A stretch of 64,000 bases of DNA from Apostichopus japonicus (GCF_037975245.1 NC_092562.1:17311521-17375520); one strand, 5' to 3'; positions 14,278 through 28,086 are shown, counted from the stretch's first letter. Numbers and translations are program-made. The notes: generated by a model from the sequence alone, not told the origin.

Positions 14278-17200
14278 AGTGCGCCAAGCCATCGCGCCAC
14301 TGTTTGGACTGAGAGATTAGGTGGATTAACTAAAACTTACAGCTCCCCGTGTAGGCACTTGCTGTAAAAGATCGGCAAAAGACGTCATCACCCGGGGTTC
14401 GAACCAGGGATGCAAAAGAGAGTCTCGATCATCAGCTCGTACAGTGCGCCAAGCCATCGCGCCACTGTTTGGACTGCGAGATTAGGTGGATTAACTAATA
14501 CTTACAGCTCCCCGTGTAGGCACTTGCTGTAAAAGATCGGCAAAAGACGTCATCACCCGTGGTTCGAACCAGGGATGCAAAAGAGAGTCTCGATCATCAG
14601 CTCGTACAGTGCGCCAAGCCATCGCGCCACTGTTTGGACTGCGAGATTAGGTGGATTAACTAATACTTACAGCTCCCCGTGTAGGCACTTGCTGTAAAAG
14701 ATCGGCAAAAGACGTCATCACCCGGGGTTCGAACCAGGGATGCAAAAGAGAGTCTCGATCATCAGCTCGTACAGTGCGCCAAGCCATCGCGCCACTGTTT
14801 GGACTGCGAGATTAGGTGGATTAACTAATACTTACAGCTCCCCGGTGTAGGCACTTGCTGTAAAAGATCGGCAAAAGACGTCATCACCCGGGGTTCGAAC
14901 CAGGGATGCAAAAGAGAGTCTCGATCATCAGCTCGTACAGTGCGCCAAGCCATCGCGCCACTGTTTGGACTGCGAGATTAGGTGGATTAACTAATACTTA
15001 CAGCTCCCCCGTGTAGGCACTTGCTGTAAAAGATCGGCAAAAGACGTCATCACCCGGGGTTCGAACCAGGGATGCAAAAGAGAGTCTCGATCATCAGCTC
15101 GTACAGTGCGCCAAGCCATCGCGCCACTGTTTGGACTGAGATATTAGGTGGATTAACTAATACTTACAGCTCCCCCGTGTAGGCACTTGCTGTAAAAGAT
15201 CGGCAAAAGACGTCATCACCCGGGGTTCGAACCAGGGATGCAAAAGAGAGTCTCGATCATCAGCTCGTACAGTGCGCCAAGCCATCGCGCCACTGTTTGG
15301 ACTGAGATATTAGGTGGATTAACTAATACTTACAGCTCCCCCGTGTAGGCACTTGCTGTAAAAGATCGGCAAAAGACGTCATCACCCGGGGTTCGAACCA
15401 GGGATGCAAAAGAGAGTCTCGATCATCAGCTCGTACAGTGCGCCAAGCCATCGCGCCACTGTTTGGACTGAGATATTAGGTGGATTAACTAATACTTACA
15501 GCTCCCCCGTGTAGGCACTTGCTGTAAAAGATCGGCAAAAGACGTCATCACCCGGGGTTCGAACCAGGGATGCAAAAGAGAGTCTCGATCATCAGCTCGT
15601 ACAGTGCGCCAAGCCATCGCGCCACTGTTTGGACTGAGATATTAGGTGGATTAACTAATACTTACAGCTCCCCCGTGTAGGCACTTGCTGTAAAAGATCG
15701 GCAAAAGACGTCATCACCCGGGGTTCGAACCAGGGATGCAAAAGAGAGTCTCGATCATCAGCTCGTACAGTGCGCCAAGCCATCGCGCCACTGTTTGGAC
15801 TGAGATATTAGGTGGATTAACTAATACTTACAGCTCCCCCGTGTAGGCACTTGCTGTAAAAGATCGGCAAAAGACGTCATCACCCGGGGTTCGAACCAGG
15901 GATGCAAAAGAGAGTCTCGATCATCAGCTCGTACAGTGCGCCAAGCCATCGCGCCACTGTTTGGACTGAGATATTAGGTGGATTAACTAATACTTACAGC
16001 TCCCCGGTGTAGGCACTTGCTGTAAAAGATCGGCAAAAGACGTCATCACCCGGGGTTCGAACCAGGGATGCAAAAGAGAGTCTCGATCATCAGCTCGTAC
16101 AGTGCGCCAAGCCATCGCGCCACTGTTTGGACTGAGATATTAGGTGGATTAACTAATACTTACAGCTCCCCGGTGTAGGCACTTGCTGTAAAAGATCGGC
16201 AAAAGACGTCATCACCCGGGGTTCGAACCAGGGATGCAAAAGAGAGTCTCGATCATCAGCTCGTACAGTGCGCCAAGCCATCGCGCCACTGTTTGGACTG
16301 AGATATTAGGTGGATTAACTAATACTTACAGCTCCCCGGTGTAGGCACTTGCTGTAAAAGATCGGCAAAAGACGTCATCACCCGGGGTTCGAACCAGGGA
16401 TGCAAAAGAGAGTCTCGATCATCAGCTCGTACAGTGCGCCAAGCCATCGCGCCACTGTTTGGACTGAGATATTAGGTGGATTAACTAATACTTACAGCTC
16501 CCCGGTGTAGGCACTTGCTGTAAAAGATCGGCAAAAGACGTCATCACCCGGGGTTCGAACCAGGGATGCAAAAGAGAGTCTCGATCATCAGCTCGTACAG
16601 TGCGCCAAGCCATCGCGCCACTGTTTGGACTGAGATATTAGCTGGATTAACTAATACTTACAGCTCCCCGGTGTAGGCACTTGCTGTAAAAGATCGGCAA
16701 AAGACGTCATCACCCGGGGTTCGAACCAGGGATGCAAAAGAGAGTCTCGATCATCAGCTCGTACAGTGCGCCAAGCCATCGCGCCACTGTTTGGACTTAG
16801 ATATTAGCTGGATTAACTAATACTTACAGCTCCCCGGTGTAGGCACTTGCTGTCAAAGATCGGCAAAAGACGTCATCACCCGGGGTTCGAACCAGGGATG
16901 CAAAAGAGAGTCTCGATCATCAGCTCGTACAGTGCGCCAAGCCATCGCGCCACTGTTTGGACTGAGATATTAGGTGGATTAACTAATACTTACAGCTCCC
17001 CGGTGTAGGCACTTGCTGTCAAAGATCGGCAAAAGACGTCATCACCCGGGGTTCGAACCAGGGATGCAAAAGAGAGTCTCGATCATCAGCTCGTACAGTG
17101 CGCCAAGCCATCGCGCCACTGTTTGGACTGCGAGATTAGGTGGATTAACTAATACTTACAGCTCCCCGTGTAGGCACTTGCTGTCAAAGATCGGCAAAAG

Positions 17201-17781
17201 ACGTCATCACCCGGGGTTCGAACCAGGGATGCAAAAGAGAGTCTCGATCATCAGCTCGTACAGTGCGCCAAGCCATCGCGCCACTGTTTGGACTGCGAGA
17301 TTAGGTGGATTAACTAATACTTACAGCTCCCCCGTGTAGGCACTTGCTGTAAAAGATCGGCAAAAGACGTCATCACCCGGGGTTCGAACCAGGGATGCAA
17401 AAGAGAGTCTCGATCATCAGCTCGTACAGTGCGCCAAGCCATCGCGCCACTGTTTGGACTGAGATATTAGGTGGATTAACTAATACTTACAGCTCCCCGG
17501 TGTAGGCACTTGCTGTAAAAGATCGGCAAAAGACGTCATCACCCGGGGTTCGAACCAGGGATGCAAAAGAGAGTCTCGATCATCAGCTCGTACAGTGCGC
17601 CAAGCCATCGCGCCACTGTTTGGACTGAGATATTAGGTGGATTAACTAATACTTACAGCTCCCCGGTGTAGGCACTTGCTGTAAAAGATCGGCAAAAGAC
17701 GTCATCACCCGGGGTTTCGAACCAGGGATGCAAAAGAGAGTCTCGATCATCAGCTCGTACAGTGCGCCAAGCCATCGCGCC
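14278..17781. repeat. Satellite array, family B, heterogeneous edge
   Basis: About 21 copies with the family B states (gccaagcc, tgtttgga, ccaggg). Many local variants come in short runs: ctgcgagatta in the first few units and again near 17130 and 17295; cccccgtg (about 15000 to 15840) followed by ccccggtg (about 15990 to 17010); gctggatt in two units near 16645 and 16810; tgtcaaag in place of tgtaaaag at about 16852, 17018 and 17184. The first unit has private changes (gagagatta, taaaactta). This diversity contrasts with the later uniform block and is typical of the edge of a homogenising array. Confidence 0.92.
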
Positions 17782-17881
17782 NNNNNNNNNNNNNNNNNNN
17801 NNNNNNNNNNNNNNNNNNNNNNNNNNNNNNNNNNNNNNNNNNNNNNNNNNNNNNNNNNNNNNNNNNNNNNNNNNNNNNNNN
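17782..17881. other. Assembly gap of exactly 100 N
   Basis: A run of 100 N replaces sequence between gccatcgcgcc and gtaaaagatc. In an intact unit these two points are 65 bp apart, so 100 is not the true distance modulo the unit. The round number suggests a scaffold placeholder of unknown size inside the satellite. Confidence 0.98.
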
Positions 17882-18019
17882 GTAAAAGATCGGCAAAAGA
17901 CGTCATCACCCGGGGTTCGAACCAGGGATGCAAAAGAGAGTCTCGATCATCAGCTCGTACAGTGCGCCAAGCCATCGCGCCACTGTTTGGACTGAGATAT
18001 TAGGTGGATTAACTAATAC

Positions 18020-18050
18020 TTACAGCTCCCCGTGTAGGCACTTGCTGTAA
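18020..18050. repeat. Inverted repeat ttacagc / gctgtaa within each unit (example copy)
   Basis: The arms ttacagc (18020..18026) and gctgtaa (18044..18050) are perfect inverted complements around a 17-nt spacer. The pair recurs in every standard unit. It could form a small cruciform or RNA hairpin; with only seven pairs and a long loop it is weak. It is notable because the retrotransposon lies exactly at the spacer/right-arm boundary of one copy. Confidence 0.65.
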
Positions 18051-18078
18051 AAGATCGGCAAAAGACGTCATCACCCGG

Positions 18079-18147
18079 GGTTCGAACCAGGGATGCAAAA
18101 GAGAGTCTCGATCATCAGCTCGTACAGTGCGCCAAGCCATCGCGCCA
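18079..18147 (-). promoter_or_regulatory. tRNA-like head with A-box and B-box (one example copy of about 354)
   Basis: Given for one unit and recurring in every unit. On the minus strand TGGCGCGATGG (18147..18137) matches the Pol III A-box pattern TRGCNNARYNGG except at the conserved A and the last G. It sits in a potential D arm whose stem GCGC/GCGC pairs perfectly around a 9-nt loop containing GG. GGTTCGAACC (18088..18079) is a consensus B box; the bases around it form a T-arm-like hairpin with one mismatch in family B and two in family A. The box starts are 59 nt apart. No anticodon arm can be folded. This is the layout of a tRNA-derived SINE head, not a tRNA gene. TTTT runs lie between the boxes and downstream, so any Pol III transcript would probably be short. 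Confidence 0.6.
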
Positions 18148-20015
18148 CTGTTTGGACTGAGATATTAGGTGGATTAACTAATACTTACAGCTCCCCGTGT
18201 AGGCACTTGCTGTAAAAGATCGGCAAAAGACGTCATCACCCGGGGTTCGAACCAGGGATGCAAAAGAGAGTCTCGATCATCAGCTCGTACAGTGCGCCAA
18301 GCCATCGCGCCACTGTTTGGACTGAGATATTAGGTGGATTAACTAATACTTACAGCTCCCCGTGTAGGCACTTGCTGTAAAAGATCGGCAAAAGACGTCA
18401 TCACCCGGGGTTCGAACCAGGGATGCAAAAGAGAGTCTCGATCATCAGCTCGTACAGTGCGCCAAGCCATCGCGCCACTGTTTGGACTGAGATATTAGGT
18501 GGATTAACTAATACTTACAGCTCCCCGTGTAGGCACTTGCTGTAAAAGATCGGCAAAAGACGTCATCACCCGGGGTTCGAACCAGGGATGCAAAAGAGAG
18601 TCTCGATCATCAGCTCGTACAGTGCGCCAAGCCATCGCGCCACTGTTTGGACTGAGATATTAGGTGGATTAACTAATACTTACAGAGCTCCCGTGTAGGC
18701 ACTTGCTGTAAAAGATCGGCAAAAGACGTCATCACCCGGGGTTCGAACCAGGGATGCAAAAGAGAGTCTCGATCATCAGCTCGTACAGTGCGCCAAGCCA
18801 TCGCGCCACTGTTTGGACTGAGATATTAGGTGGATTAACTAATACTTACAGCTCCCCGTGTAGGCACTTGCTGTAAAAGATCGGCAAAAGACGTCATCAC
18901 CCGGGGTTCGAACCAGGGATGCAAAAGAGAGTCTCGATCATCAGCTCGTACAGTGCGCCAAGCCATCGCGCCACTGTTTGGACTGAGATATTAGGTGGAT
19001 TAACTAATACTTACAGCTCCCCGTGTAGGCACTTGCTGTAAAAGATCGGCAAAAGACGTCATCACCCGGGGTTCGAACCAGGGATGCAAAAGAGAGTCTC
19101 GATCATCAGCTCGTACAGTGCGCCAAGCCATCGCGCCACTGTTTGGACTGAGATATTAGGTGGATTAACTAATACTTACAGCTCCCCGTGTAGGCACTTG
19201 CTGTAAAAGATCGGCAAAAGACGTCATCACCCGGGGTTCGAACCAGGGATGCAAAAGAGAGTCTCGATCATCAGCTCGTACAGTGCGCCAAGCCATCGCG
19301 CCACTGTTTGGACTGAGATATTAGGTGGATTAACTAATACTTACAGCTCCCCGTGTAGGCACTTGCTGTAAAAGATCGGCAAAAGACGTCATCACCCGGG
19401 GTTCGAACCAGGGATGCAAAAGAGAGTCTCGATCATCAGCTCGTACAGTGCGCCAAGCCATCGCGCCACTGTTTGGACTGAGATATTAGGTGGATTAACT
19501 AATACTTACAGCTCCCCGTGTAGGCACTTGCTGTAAAAGATCGGCAAAAGACGTCATCACCCGGGGTTCGAACCAGGGATGCAAAAGAGAGTCTCGATCA
19601 TCAGCTCGTACAGTGCGCCAAGCCATCGCGCCACTGTTTGGACTGAGATATTAGGTGGATTAACTAATACTTACAGCTCCCCGTGTAGGCACTTGCTGTA
19701 AAAGATCGGCAAAAGACGTCATCACCCGGGGTTCGAACCAGGGATGCAAAAGAGAGTCTCGATCATCAGCTCGTACAGTGCGCCAAGCCATCGCGCCACT
19801 GTTTGGACTGAGATATTAGGTGGATTAACTAATACTTACAGCTCCCCGTGTAGGCACTTGCTGTAAAAGATCGGCAAAAGACGTCATCACCCGGGGTTCG
19901 AACCAGGGATGCAAAAGAGAGTCTCGATCATCAGCTCGTACAGTGCGCCAAGCCATCGCGCCACTGTTTGGACTGAGATATTAGGTGGATTAACTAATAC
20001 TTACAGCTCCCCGTG

Positions 20016-23000
20016 TAAGGCACATGCTGTAAAAGCTCGGCAAAAGACGTCATCACCCGGGGTTCGAACCAGGGATGCAAAAGAGAGTCTCGATCACCAG
20101 CTCGTACAGTGCGCCAAGCCATCGCGCCACTGTTTGGACTGAGATATTAGGTGGAGTTAACTAATACTTACAGCTCCCCGTGTAGGCACTTGCTGTAAAA
20201 GATCGGCAAAGACGTCATCACCGGGGTTCGAACCAGGGATGCAAAAGAGAGTCTCGATCACCAGCTCGTACAGTGCGCCAAGCCATCGCGCCACTGTTTG
20301 GACTGAGATATTAGGTGGATTAACTAATACTTACAGCTCCCCGTGTAGGCACTTGCTGTAAAAGATCGGCAAAGACGTCATCACACCCGGGGTTCGAACC
20401 AGGGATGCAAAAGAGAGTCTCGATCACCAGCTCGTACAGTGCGCCAAGCCATCGCGCCACTGTTTGGACTGAGATATTAGGTGGATTAACTAATACTTAC
20501 CAGCTCCCCGTGTAGGCACTTGCTGTAAAAGATCGGCAAAAGACGTCATCACCCGGGGTTCGAACCAGGGATGCAAAAGAGTCTCGATCACCAGCTCGTA
20601 CAGTGCGCCAAGCCATCGCGCCACTGTTTGGACTGAGATATTAGGTGGATTAACTAATACTTACAGCTCCCCGTGTAGGCACTTGCTGTAAAAGATCGGC
20701 AAAAGACGTCATCACCCGGGGTTCGAACCAGGGATGCAAAGAGAGTCTCGATCACCAGCTCGTACAGTGCGCCAAGCCATCGCGCCACTGTTTGGACTGA
20801 GATATTAGGTGGATTAACTAATACTTACAGCTCCCCGTGTAGGCACTTGCTGTAAAAGATCGGCCAAAAGACGTCATCACCCGGGGTTCGAACCAGGGAT
20901 GCAAAAGAGAGTCTCGATCACCAGCTCGTACAGTGCGCCAAAGCCATCGCGCCACTGTTTGGACTGAGATATTAGGTGGATTAACTAATACTTACAGCTC
21001 CCCGTGTAGGCACTTGCTGTAAAAGATCGGCAAAAGACGTCATCACCCGGGGTTCGAACCAGGGATGCAAAAGAGAGTCTCGATCACCAGCTCGTACAGT
21101 GCGCCAAGCCATCGCGCCACTGTTTGGACTGAGATATTAGGTGGATTAACTAATACTTACAGCTCCCCGTGTAGGCACTTGCTGTAAAAGATCGGCAAAA
21201 GACGTCATCACCCGGGGTTCGAACCAGGGATGCAAAAGAGAGTCTCGATCACCAGCTCGTACAGTGCGCCAAGCCATCGCGCCACTGTTTGGACTGAGAT
21301 ATTAGGTGGATTAACTAATACTTACAGCTCCCCGTGTAGGCACTTGCTGTAAAGATCGGCAAAAGACGTCATCACCCGGGGGTTCGAACCAGGGATGCAA
21401 AAGAGAGTCTCGATCTCCAGCTCGTACAGTGCGCCAAGCCATCGCGCCACTGTTTGGACTGAGATATTAGGTGGATTAACTAATACTTACAGCTCCCCGT
21501 GTAGGCACTTGCTGTAAAAAGATCGGCAAAAGACGTCATCACCCGGGGTTCGAACCAGGGATGCAAAAGAGAGTCTCGATCATCAGCTCGTACAGTGCGC
21601 CAAGCCATCGCGCCACTGTTTGGACTGAGATATTAGGTGGATTAACTAATACTTACCAGCTCCCCGTGTAGGCACTTGCTGTAAAAGATCGGCAAAAGAC
21701 GTCATCACCCGGGGTTCGAACCCAGGATGCAAAAGAGAGTCTCGATCATCAGCTCGTACAGTGCGCCAAGCCATCGCGCCACTGTTTGGACTGAGATATT
21801 AGGTGGATTAACTAATACTTACAGCTCCCCGTGTAGGCACTTGCTGTAAAAGATCGGCAAAAGACGTCATCACCCGGGGTTCGAACCAGGGATGCAAAGA
21901 GAGTCTCGATCATCAGCTCGTACAGTGCGCCAGCCATCGCGCCACTGTTTGGACTGAGATATTAGGTGGATTAACTAATACTTACAGCTCCCCGTGTAGG
22001 CACTTGCTGTAAAAGATCGGCAAAAGACGTCATCACCCGGGGTTCGAACCAGGGATGCAAAGAGAGTCTCGATCATCAGCTCGTACAGTGCGCCAAGCCA
22101 TCGCGCCACTGTTTGGACTGAGATATAGGTGGATTAACTAATACTTACAGCTCCCCGTGTAGGCACTTGCTGTAAAAGATCGGCAAAAGACGTCATCACC
22201 CGGGGTTCGAACCAGGGATGCAAAAGAGAGTCTCGATCATCAGCTCGTACAGTGCGCCAAGCCATCGCGCCACTGTTTGGACTGAGATATTAGGTGGATT
22301 AACTAATACTTACAGCTCCCCGTGTAGGCACTTGCTGTAAAAGATCGGCAAAAGACGTCATCACCCGGGGTTCGAACCAGGGATGCAAAAGAGAGTCTCG
22401 ATCATCAGCTCGTACAGTGCGCCAAGCCATCGCGCCACTGTTTGGACTGAGATATTAGGTGGATTAACTAATACTTACAGCTCCCCGTGTAGGCACTTGC
22501 TGTAAAAGATCGGCAAAAGACGTCATCACCCGGGGTTCGAACCAGGGATGCAAAAGAGAGTCTCGATCACCAGCTCGTACAGTGCGCCAAGCCATCGCGC
22601 CACTGTTTGGACTGAGATATTAGGTGGATTAACTAATACTTACAGCTCCCCGTGTAGGCACTTGCTGTAAAAGATCGGCAAAAGACGTCATCACCGGGGT
22701 TCGAACCAGGGATGCAAACAGAGAGTCTCGAATCACCAGCTCGTACAGTGCGCCAAGCCATCGCGCCACTGTTTGGACTGAGATATTAGGTGGATTAACT
22801 AATACTTACAGCTCCCCGTGTAGGCACTTGCTGTAAAAGATCGGCAAAGACGTCATCACCCGGGGTTCGAACCAGGGAAGCAAAAGAGGAGTCTCGATCA
22901 CCAGCTCGTACAGTGCGCCAAGCCATCGCGCCACTGTTTGGACTGAGATATTAGGTGGATTAACTAATACTTACAGCTCCCGTGTAGGCACTTGCTGTAA

Positions 23001-26000
23001 AAGATCGGCAAAAGACGTCATCACCCGGGGTTCGAACCAGGGATGCAAAAGAGAGTCTCGATCACCAGCTCGTACAGTGCGCCAAGCCATCGCGCCACTG
23101 TTTGGACTGAGATATTAGGTGGATTAACTAATACTTACAGCTCCCCGTGTAGGCACTTGCTGTAAAAGATCGGCAAAAGACGTCATCACCCGGGGTTCGA
23201 ACCAGGGATGCAAAAGAGAGTCTCGATCACCAGCTCGTACAGTGCGCCAAGCCATCGCGCCACTGTTTGGACTGAGATATTAGGTGGATTAACTAATACT
23301 TACAGCTCCCCGTGTAGGCACTTGCTGTAAAAGATCGGCAAAAGACGTCATCACCCGGGGTTCGAACCAGGGATGCAAAGAGAGTCTCGATCACCAGCTC
23401 GTACAGTGCGCCAAGCCATCGCGCCACTGTTTGGACTGAGATATTAGGTGGATTAACTAATACTTACAGCTCCCCGTGTAGGCACTTGCTGTAAAAGATC
23501 GGCAAAAGACGTCATCACCCGGGGTTCGAACCAGGGATGCAAAAGAGAGTCTCGATCACCAGCTCGTACAGTGCGCCAAGCCATCGCGCCACTGTTTGGA
23601 CTGAGATATTAGGTGGATTAACTAATACTTACAGCTCCCCGTGTAGGCACTTGCTGTAAAAGATCGGCAAAAGACGTCATCACCCGGGGTTCGAACCAGG
23701 GATGCAAAAGAGAGTCTCGATCACCAGCTCGTACAGTGCGCCAAGCCATCGCGCCACTGTTTGGACTGAGATATTAGGTGGATTAACTAATACTTACCGC
23801 TCCCCGTGTAGGCACTTGCTGTAAAAGATCGGCAAAAGACGTCATCACCCGGGGTTCGAACCAGGGATGCAAAAAGAGAGTCTCGATCACCAGCTCGTAC
23901 AGTGCGCCAAGCCATCGCGCCACTGTTTGGACTGAGATATTAGGTGGATTAACTAATACTTACAGCTCCCCGTAGTAGGCACTTGCTGTAAAAGATCGGC
24001 AAAAGACGTCATCACCCGGGGTTCGAACCAGGGGATGCAAAAGAGAGTCTCGATCACCAGCTCGTACAGTGCGCCAAGCCATCGCGCCCCTGTTTGGACT
24101 GAGATATTAGGTGGATTAACTAATACTTACAGCTCCCCGTGTAGGCACTTGCTGTAAAAGATCGGCAAAAGACGTCATCACCCGGGGTTCGAACCAGGAT
24201 GCAAAAGAGAGTCTCGATCACCAGCTCGTACCAGTGCGCCACGCCATCGCGCCACTGTTTGGACTGAGATATTAGGTGGATTAACTAATACTTACACGCT
24301 CCCCGTGTAGGCACTTGCTGTAAAAGATCGGCAAAAGACGTCATCACCGGGGTTCGAACCAGGGATGCAAAGAGAGTCTCGATCACCAGCTCGTACAGTG
24401 CGCCAAGCCATCGCGCCACTGTTTGGACTGAGATATTAGGTGGATTAACTAATACTTACAGCTCCCCGTGTAGGCACTTGCTGTAAAAGATCGGCAAAAG
24501 ACGTCATCACCCGGGGTTCGAACCAGGGATGCAAAAGAGAGTCTCGATCACCAGCTCGTACAGTGCGCCAAGCCATCGCGCCACTGTTTGGACTGAGATA
24601 TTAGGTGGATAACTAATACTTACAGCTCCCCGTGTAGGCACTTGCCTGTAAAAGATCGGCAAAAGACGTCATCACCCGGGGTTCGAACCAGGGATGCAAA
24701 AGAGAGTCTCGATCACCAGCTCGTACAGTGCGCCAAGCCATCGCGCCACTGTTTGGACTGAGATATTAGGTGGATTAACTAATACTTACAGCTCCCCGTG
24801 TAGGCACTTGCTGTAAAAGATCGGCAAAAGACGTCATCACCCGGGGTTCGAACCAGGGATGCAAAAGAGAGTCTCGATCACCAGCTCGTACAGTGCGCCA
24901 AGCCATCGCGCCACTGTTTGGACTGAGATATTAGGTGGATTAACTAATACTTACAGCTCCCCGTGTAGGCACTTGCTGTAAAGATCGGCAAAAGACGTCA
25001 TCACCCGGGGTTCGAACCAGGGAAGCAAAAGAGAGTCTCGATCACCAGCTCGTACAGTGCGCCAAGCCATCGCGCCACTGTTTGGACTGAGATATTAGGT
25101 GGATTAACTAATACTTACAGCTCCCCGTGTAGGCACTTGCTGTAAAAGATCGGCAAAAGACGTCATCACCCGGGGTTCGAACCAGGGATGCAAAAGAGAG
25201 TCTCGATCACCAGCTCGTACAGTGCGCCAAGCCATCGCGCCACTGTTTGGACTGAGATATTAGGTGGATTAACTAATACTTACAGCTCCCCGTGTAGGCA
25301 CTTGCTGTAAAAGATCGGCAAAAGACGTCATCACCCGGGGTTCGAACCAGGGATGCAAAAGAGAGTCTCGATCACCAGCTCGTACAGTGCGCCAAGCCAT
25401 CGCGCCACTGTTTGGACTGAGATATTAGGTGGAATAACTAATACTTACAGCTCCCCGTGTAGGCACTTGCTGTAAAAGATCGGCAAAAGACGTCATCACC
25501 GGGGTTCGAACCAGGGATGCAAAAGAGAGTCTCGATCACCAGCTCGTACAGTGCGCCAAGCCATCGCGCCACTGTTTGGACTGAGATATTAGGTGGATTA
25601 ACTAATACTTACAGCTCCCGTGTAGGCACTTGCTGTAAAAGATCGGCAAAGACGTCATCACCCGGGGTTCGAAACCAGGGATGCAAAAGAGAGTCTCGAT
25701 CACCAGCTCGTACAGTGCGCCAAGCCATCGCGCCACTGTTTGGACTGAGATATTAGGTGGATTAACTAATACTTACAGCTCCCCGTGTAGGCACTTGCTG
25801 TAAAAGATCGGCAAAAGACGTCATCACCCGGGGTTCGAACCAGGGATGCAAAAGAGAGTCTCGATCACCAGCTCGTACAGTGCGCCAAGCCATCGCGCCA
25901 CTGTTTGGACTGAGATATTAGGTGGATTAACTAATACTTACAGCTCCCCGTGTAGGCACTTGCTGTAAAAGATCGGCAAAAGACGTCATCACCCGGGGTT

Positions 26001-28086
26001 CGAACCAGGGATGCAAAAGAGAGTCTCGATCACCAGCTCGTACAGTGCGCCAAGCCATCGCGCCACTGTTTGGACTGAGATATTAGGTGGATTAACTAAT
26101 ACTTACAGCTCCCCGTGTAGGCACTTGCTGTAAAAGATCGGCAAAAGACGTCATCACCCGGGGTTCGAACCAGGGATGCAAAAGAGAGTCTCGATCACCA
26201 GCTCGTACAGTGCGCCAAGCCATCGCGCCACTGTTTGGACTGAGATATTAGGTGGATTAACTAATACTTACAGCTCCCCGTGTAGGCACTTGCTGTAAAA
26301 GATCGGCAAAAGACGTCATCACCCGGGGTTCGAACCAGGGATGCAAAAGAGAGTCTCGATCACCAGCTCGTACAGTGCGCCAAGCCATCGCGCCACTGTT
26401 TGGGACTGAGATATTAGGTGGATTAACTAATACTTACAGCTCCCCGTGTAGGCACTTGCTGTAAAAGATCGGCAAAAGACGTCATCACCCGGGGTTCGAA
26501 CCAGGGATGCAAAAGAGAGTCTCGATCACCAGCTCGTACAGTGCGCCAAGCCATCGCGCCACTGTTTGGACTGAGATATTAGGTGGATTAACTAATACTT
26601 ACAGCTCCCGTGTAGGCACTTGCTGTAAAAGATCGGCAAAAGACGTCATCACCCGGGGTTCGAACCAGGGATGCAAAAGAGAGTCTCGATCACCAGCTCG
26701 TACAGTGCGCCAAGCCATCGCGCCACTGTTTGGACTGAGATATTAGGTGGATTAACTAATACTTACAGCTCCCCGTGTAGGCACTTGCTGTAAAAGATCG
26801 GCAAAGACGTCATCACCCGGGGTTCGAACCAGGGATGCAAAGAGAGTCTCGATCACCAGCTCGTACAGTGCGCCAAGCCATCGCGCCACTGTTTGGACTG
26901 AGATATTAGGTGGATTAACTAATACTTACAGCTCCCCGTGTAGGCACTTGCTGTAAAAGATCGGCAAAAGACGTCATCACCCGGGGTTCGAACCAGGGAT
27001 GCAAAAGAGAGTCTCGATCACCAGCTCGTACAGTGCGCCAAGCCATCGCGCCACTGTTTGGACTGAGATATTAGGTGGATTAACTAATACTTACAGCTCC
27101 CCGTGTAGGCACTTGCTGTAAAAGATCGGCAAAAGACGTCATCACCCGGGGTTCGAACCAGGGATGCAAAAGAGAGTCTCGATCACCAGCTCGTACAGTG
27201 CGCCAAGCCATCGCGCCACTGTTTGGACTGAGATATTAGGTGGATTAACTAATACTTACAGCTCCCCGTGTAGGCACTTGCTGTAAAAGATCGGCAAAAG
27301 ACGTCATCACCCGGGGTTCGAACCAGGGATGCAAAAGAGAGTCTCGATCACCAGCTCGTACAGTGCGCCAAGCCATCGCGCCACTGTTTGGACTGAGATA
27401 TTAGGTGGATTAACTAATACTTACAGCTCCCCGTGTAGGCACTTGCTGTAAAAGATCGGCAAAAGACGTCATCACCCGGGGTTCGAACCAGGGATGCAAA
27501 AGAGAGTCTCGATCACCAGCTCGTACAGTGCGCCAAGCCATCGCGCCACTGTTTGGACTGAGATATTAGGTGGATTAACTAATACTTACAGCTCCCCGTG
27601 TAGGCACTTGCGTAAAAGATCGGCAAAAGACGTCATCACCCGGGGTTCGAACCAGGGATGCAAAAGAGAGTCTCGATCACCAGCTCGTACAGTGCGCCAA
27701 GCCATCGCGCCACTGTTTGGACTGAGATATTAGGTGGATTAACTAATACTTACAGCTCCCCGTGTAGGCACTTGCTGTAAAAGATCGGCAAAAGACGTCA
27801 TCACCCGGGGTTCGAACCAGGGATGCAAAAGAGAGTCTCGATCACCAGCTCGTACAGTGCGCCAAGCCATCGCGCCACTGTTTGGACTGAGATATTAGGT
27901 GGATTAACTAATACTTACAGCTCCCCGTGTAGGCACTTGCTGTAAAAGATCGGCAAAAGACGTCATCACCCGGGGTTCGAACCAGGGATGCAAAAGAGAG
28001 TCTCGATCACCAGCTCGTACAGTGCGCCAAGCCATCGCGCCACTGTTTGGACTGAGATATTAGGTGGATTAAGTGGATTAACTAAT
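20016..28086. repeat. Satellite array, family B, indel-rich segment with gatcacc variant
   Basis: About 49 copies in which many units carry one-base gains or losses, often in homopolymers: gtgtaaggcacatgc near 20015, ggtggagttaac near 20151, ggcaaagacg near 20206, cacacccgg near 20381, cttaccagct near 20498 and many more. Most units carry gatcaccagc in place of gatcatcagc, with an island of gatcatc around 21575 to 22560. The segment ends with a 9-bp duplication (ggattaagtggattaac) near 28068 to 28085. The error type resembles unpolished long-read gap filling, set between near-perfect flanks. Confidence 0.9.

Larger units (their letters stand above)
17882..20015. repeat. Satellite array, family B, regular copies
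   Basis: About 13 regular copies with gatcatcag, ccccgtg and acttacag. One unit near 18684 has an ag insertion with a compensating loss (cagagctcccgtg). Nothing else is visible in this stretch. Confidence 0.93.

Noticed and set aside
17013-17339. Open frame of 108 codons in the satellite
   Set aside because: It exists because two neighbouring units have tgtcaaag in place of tgtaaaag, which removes a stop; 165 is divisible by three so the frame repeats. It has no link to any protein family.
17646-18003. Frames crossing the N gap on both strands
   Set aside because: They are made of placeholder N and satellite sequence; not coding.
19909-27733. Several frames of about 77-79 codons
   Set aside because: Shadows of the satellite where an indel or the unit end shifts the stop; the same peptide recurs in all.
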